Below are positions 60,859-64,000 of a stretch of 64,000 nt of DNA, piece by piece. Below the pieces are notes generated by a model. The model was not told where the DNA came from, ran no database searches, and was given only the letters and a program-made list of their open reading frames with translations. The stretch's first letter is position 1. Each line of letters starts with the position of its first letter. This DNA comes from G965276765 sp965276765 (GTDB lineage: Bacteria > Actinomycetota > Acidimicrobiia > Acidimicrobiales > Palsa-688): positions 434,001 to 498,000 of the forward strand of contig OZ255627.1 of assembly GCA_965276765.1 (NCBI GenBank), written 5' to 3'. Made by a program: the position numbers and the translations under genes.

Positions 60859-63800
60859 GTCGCCGGCCGGCGGGGAAGGTCGTGCGGTCGAAAGGGGCGT
60901 CGTCCAGCGCAGGCGCACCGCCGCCCTGGCTTGCAGTTGGGCCAGCGTGCCGCAGGCGTCACAGGCATAGACGGCGTTGCCGGCGAGCACCTCCACGCCC
61001 GAAGGTGACCACGGCTCGACGGGCGCGGCCGTGTCGCCAATGGACGTCGGGATGCGCTGGAGGTCGCCGACGAGCTGCCCCCCGGCGAGCTGGTACACGG
61101 CCTCGATGCCGCCGGGAGGCCGGGGGGCGAGGCCGACGGGTCCGGAGAGAATGAAGCCGCCATCGGGGCTGAGAGCCGCTCCCGGGTTGATCGCTGCGCC
61201 GGGGAGGCCGGGCGACGTGTAGACCGTCTCGGGTGCCCCCCTTGCGGCGGAGAGGACTGCAGCGGTGGCAGGCGGTTCGCTGTCGCCGGCGGCGATCTGG
61301 GGGAAGTCCACCGCCAGCAGCTTCGAACCGCCGGCGGAGAGGCGCAGCTCGGCGATGGTCCAAGGCCCACCCCCGCCGAAGCCGCCCGTCACCTGGTCGG
61401 CGGGGGATGCCACCGTCGTCGTCGAAACCGGCCGCCCGGTGGCCACATCCCAGGTGATCACGGTCTGGAAGGTGGTGCCGGCGCTGACCCGCGTGCCGTC
61501 GGCGCTGATCGCGACCCTCGTGGGCACGGGGCGGATGTGGCCGACCGAGCTCGGTCGTCGGGCGGTGGACGGGTGCAGGGTTGCGACGGTCGCCCCGCTC
61601 GCGGTGTCCCAGACGCCAACGGTCCCGCCGACGTCGGCGACGGCAAGCCGCGTGCCGTCGGCGCTCACCTCGGCGTCGATCGGCCCGCTCGGCTGGGCGA
61701 AGCGCTCGGCCGGCCGGCCCGGGGTCCAGAGGTACACGTCGGCCGACGTCATGATGAGGAGTCGGTTGCCGGCAACGTAGGAGAGGCCCGTCGGCGGACC
61801 GGGCAGGGCCAGACGGCCCACACTCCGCCCCTGGGGGCCGATGACGGTGACGGCGTCGGCCTGGCCGTAGGCGACCGAGCGGCCGTTGCCGCTCACGGCC
61901 ATCGCCACCCGCCTCGACCCTTGCCGGCCGGAGGCGGGCGGCATGTCGACGATCAGGTTGGGGGGTGGCGGCAGGTCGCAGAATTCGAGGACGGACAGGT
62001 CACTCGGGCAGGCGACCGGTGCCGCTTCGGCGCCGGGAAGCGGGATGCTTCGCTCCAGGCGCCCGGATGCGGCGTTCCAGATCACGGCCCGCAGAGCGCC
62101 GGCCTGTGCCGATCCGGCTGCGACCGAAAGCCCGTAGATCTCGGTGCCGGCCGCCGTCCACCCGAGGGCATACGTGCGGTTCCCTGCGGCCGCGGCAAGG
62201 TTCGTCACCGGCTGACCCACGCCGGCGTCCCAGATCCTGACCATGCCGCGTCTGTCGACGGTAACGACCAGGGCGCCGTTGGGGCTGAAGGACACGTGCT
62301 CGATCGGAGCCCCGTCACCCGAGAGGACGCGGAGCAGATTGCCGTTGGCCGCATCCCACACGCGTGCCGTGCCATCGTCGCTTGCGGTGGCGAGGGTGGT
62401 GCCGTCGGGACTCGATGCGATGTCGTTGATCGTGCGGCTCTGCCCGGTCAGAGCGAAGGTCGTGCCGCCGGCGGCAAAGAGGCGGACGGAGCCCGCCGCG
62501 TCACCGGCCGCGACCCACTGCTCGGAGCCCGAGGTGGCGCAGGCCGCCGCCGTGATCGTGGTGTGATCGAACGACGAGGTCGACCGCTCGGTGCCGCTCG
62601 CCGCGTCCCAGAAGCGAAGGGCGGGATCCTGGGCCTCCACCGGGTTCCACGTCACCACGGTGCGGTCGTCGTGGCTCCAACAGGCCTGGTCGTCGCTGGC
62701 CACGACATTCCCGTTGCGGGGGAGGCGAAAGGTGGTCCGCCGGTCTCCCGGTACCTGGAACGCGTCGTAAGCACTGGCATCCATGGCCAGCACGCGGGAC
62801 CCATCGGTGCTCGTGACGAGATCGGTGAGCCCGCTCGGGGTGGCGAGGACGGCGCCGGTCGAACCGGTGGAAGGCCGGAAGCCGATGACCCGGTCGAGGG
62901 CGGGACCTGAGACGAGAAGCTCGGGGGATGCGCCGGCGAGCCACGTGAGGGCGACCTGACCCCGGCCGCGCCTCGACGCTTCGACGGCCGAGTCGACGGT
63001 GCTCGTGGCGACCGGGCTGGCGCTCGGAGTGCGCCACACCGACACCGCGCCTGCGGAGGTCCCGGCCGCGAGCCAGCGCCCGTCGGGACTCCAGGCGAGG
63101 TCGGTCAGGTTTGCGGTCCCCGAAGCGGCGTGCAGGACGGTCTGCAGGTGCAGGGTCTGGGGGTCCCAGAGTGCAACCGTGCCTCCCGGTCCTGTGACGG
63201 CGAGTAACGAGCCGGTGGGATCCCACCCGGCCAGGGCGGCGGCGCCGGCGCCCGACGCGATGACGGCGCGTTGCGGCGTGGCGGCCAAAGCGAGCCTGAG
63301 CGCCTGTTCGGCCGGCCCGGTCGCACTCATCTCGGTCGAGCGGAGGGCGAGAGGGAGACTCTCGGCCGGGTCGGTGGTGAGGTCGGCGGTGGCCTCGGCC
63401 GCGATGGCCCGAGCCGTCGCCAGATGCGAGGCTCGCACGGCGTCGTTGCGGGCCGTGCGGGCGTGGTTGCGTTGCACGAAGGCGACGCCGGCGAGGACGA
63501 GTGCCACGGCCAGGCCGGCGCAGAGGGCGGCGCGCCACGTCCGTTGACGCCGGTCGCTGGCCTTCCTTGCCGCCAGCACATAGGCGTTTTGCAACGCAGT
63601 CGGCTCGGGGCGCCGGCCGGATCCGCGCGCCAGCCAGTCCTCGGCGGCCCGCAGCTCGCTGCCGGCGACGAGAAAGCTGCGGTCGTGGCTGTGCTCGGCC
63701 CAGTCGATGGCCTTCCGGCCCCAGCGGGTGTGCTCCTTGACCCAGTCGTGGTCGGTCTCGATGGCGAAGTTCAGCAGGTCGAGCGACGCCGCGAAGTCGT

Positions 63801-64000
63801 CGGTGAACACGCCGCGCGCCGGAACGAACTGCTGCGCCGGGAGCGGTGCCGGCAGCAGCCCAAGGTCGGTGGCCCGCACCACGCAGGGGACGATCCGCTT
63901 GTTGAGCGCAGCGGCGTGGGCCAGCTCCTTGCGACATTCGGCCGAGACGGCCGAGTCGGGACTGATGACGAACACGAAGGCGTCGGCGCCCTCGATGGCG
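60847..64000 (-). CDS. TIR domain - transmembrane - WD40 protein (N-terminus outside window)
   Basis: About 1050 residues are inside the window. The first part is the second half of a TIR domain: ADAFVFVISPDSAVSAECRK, then ELAHAAALNKRIVPCV, with Glu of the KEL motif at the catalytic position of TIR NADases. A linker and one membrane helix (WRAALCAGLAVALVLAGVAF) follow, then a long coiled region and repeated WD40 blades: GWDPTGSLLAVTGPGGTVAL, LAWSPDGRWLAAGTSAGAVS, ASSPDGTTLATASDDGTARV, VSADGTRLAVADVGGTVGVW. About 12 or more blades (two propellers) are likely. An effector-plus-sensor protein is implied. It is the upstream gene of the TrkA-RyR pair. A signal or start region lies to the right of the window. 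Confidence 0.9.
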   Translation of the reverse strand, partial: AIEGADAFVFVISPDSAVSAECRKELAHAAALNKRIVPCVVRATDLGLLPAPLPAQQFVPARGVFTDDFAASLDLLNFAIETDHDWVKEHTRWGRKAIDWAEHSHDRSFLVAGSELRAAEDWLARGSGRRPEPTALQNAYVLAARKASDRRQRTWRAALCAGLAVALVLAGVAFVQRNHARTARNDAVRASHLATARAIAAEATADLTTDPAESLPLALRSTEMSATGPAEQALRLALAATPQRAVIASGAGAAALAGWDPTGSLLAVTGPGGTVALWDPQTLHLQTVLHAASGTANLTDLAWSPDGRWLAAGTSAGAVSVWRTPSASPVATSTVDSAVEASRRGRGQVALTWLAGASPELLVSGPALDRVIGFRPSTGSTGAVLATPSGLTDLVTSTDGSRVLAMDASAYDAFQVPGDRRTTFRLPRNGNVVASDDQACWSHDDRTVVTWNPVEAQDPALRFWDAASGTERSTSSFDHTTITAAACATSGSEQWVAAGDAAGSVRLFAAGGTTFALTGQSRTINDIASSPDGTTLATASDDGTARVWDAANGNLLRVLSGDGAPIEHVSFSPNGALVVTVDRRGMVRIWDAGVGQPVTNLAAAAGNRTYALGWTAAGTEIYGLSVAAGSAQAGALRAVIWNAASGRLERSIPLPGAEAAPVACPSDLSVLEFCDLPPPPNLIVDMPPASGRQGSRRVAMAVSGNGRSVAYGQADAVTVIGPQGRSVGRLALPGPPTGLSYVAGNRLLIMTSADVYLWTPGRPAERFAQPSGPIDAEVSADGTRLAVADVGGTVGVWDTASGATVATLHPSTARRPSSVGHIRPVPTRVAISADGTRVSAGTTFQTVITWDVATGRPVSTTTVASPADQVTGGFGGGGPWTIAELRLSAGGSKLLAVDFPQIAAGDSEPPATAAVLSAARGAPETVYTSPGLPGAAINPGAALSPDGGFILSGPVGLAPRPPGGIEAVYQLAGGQLVGDLQRIPTSIGDTAAPVEPWSPSGVEVLAGNAVYACDACGTLAQLQARAAVRLRWTTPLSTARPSPPAGDPYG

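Overview
The window is very GC-rich (codon third positions are almost all G or C), densely coded on both strands, and uses many GTG and TTG starts. Gene content points to a free-living, aerobic, mycothiol-type actinobacterium: a TIGR03084 (mycothiol-dependent isomerase-like) domain, PspC/DUF1707 genes, a BTAD regulator, DICT and DUF4129 domains, a CsoR regulator, and many acyl-CoA ligases. Acidimicrobiia or a relative would fit, but nothing here fixes the lineage. I see no rRNA, tRNA, CRISPR array, insertion sequence or prophage.

Layout. 0-1.7 kb is decayed or rearranged: the end of a Clp-N protein, a phosphoesterase tail joined directly to an amino-acid permease, and that permease itself carrying an internal deletion and frame change. 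1.8-4.8 kb: ketosynthase plus acyl-CoA ligase. 4.8-7.6 kb: a secreted protein/response regulator/sensor kinase operon with an 11-bp-spaced direct repeat in its promoter. 8.4-12.1 kb: MoxR - DUF58 (single-base frameshift) - DUF4129 operon. 12.1-16.8 kb: aldo/keto reductase, acetolactate synthase-like enzyme with an EAL-DICT protein, superoxide dismutase. 16.9-21.5 kb: ABC-F ATPase, then a CsoR-regulated ArsP-like permease/YHS fusion and a haloacetate dehalogenase-like hydrolase. 21.5-28 kb: HemD-like protein, amidohydrolase, FNT channel, and a receiver-PAS-GGDEF-EAL protein.

28.1-37.7 kb is one leftward acyl-CoA catabolic operon: acyl-CoA dehydrogenase, carboxylase beta, biotin carboxylase/BCCP alpha, TetR, an unusual TIGR03084-acyl-CoA ligase fusion, and a second ligase. 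37.8-47.5 kb: membrane protein, copper amine oxidase, PhyH oxygenase, DUF1707/PspC genes with a PspC-kinase lacking an adjacent regulator, ankyrin, SRPBCC and two transglutaminase-like genes. 47.6-51.6 kb: secreted GH3 glycosidase and YihY-family protein. 51.6-56.3 kb: glycolate-type operon (lactate/glycolate permease, malate synthase G, GlcG-like protein). 56.3-64 kb: VOC protein, BTAD/TPR regulator, and a leftward pair consisting of a TIR-TM-WD40 protein (cut by the window edge) followed by a TrkA-N/RyR membrane protein. That last pair is the best candidate for an under-described signalling or defence system.

Two themes recur. Several gene junctions hold long palindromes (16.1, 28.0, 40.5 and 45.6 kb). 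Short tandem repeats have expanded at several places; in coding sequence the units are 9 or 15 bp and keep frame.
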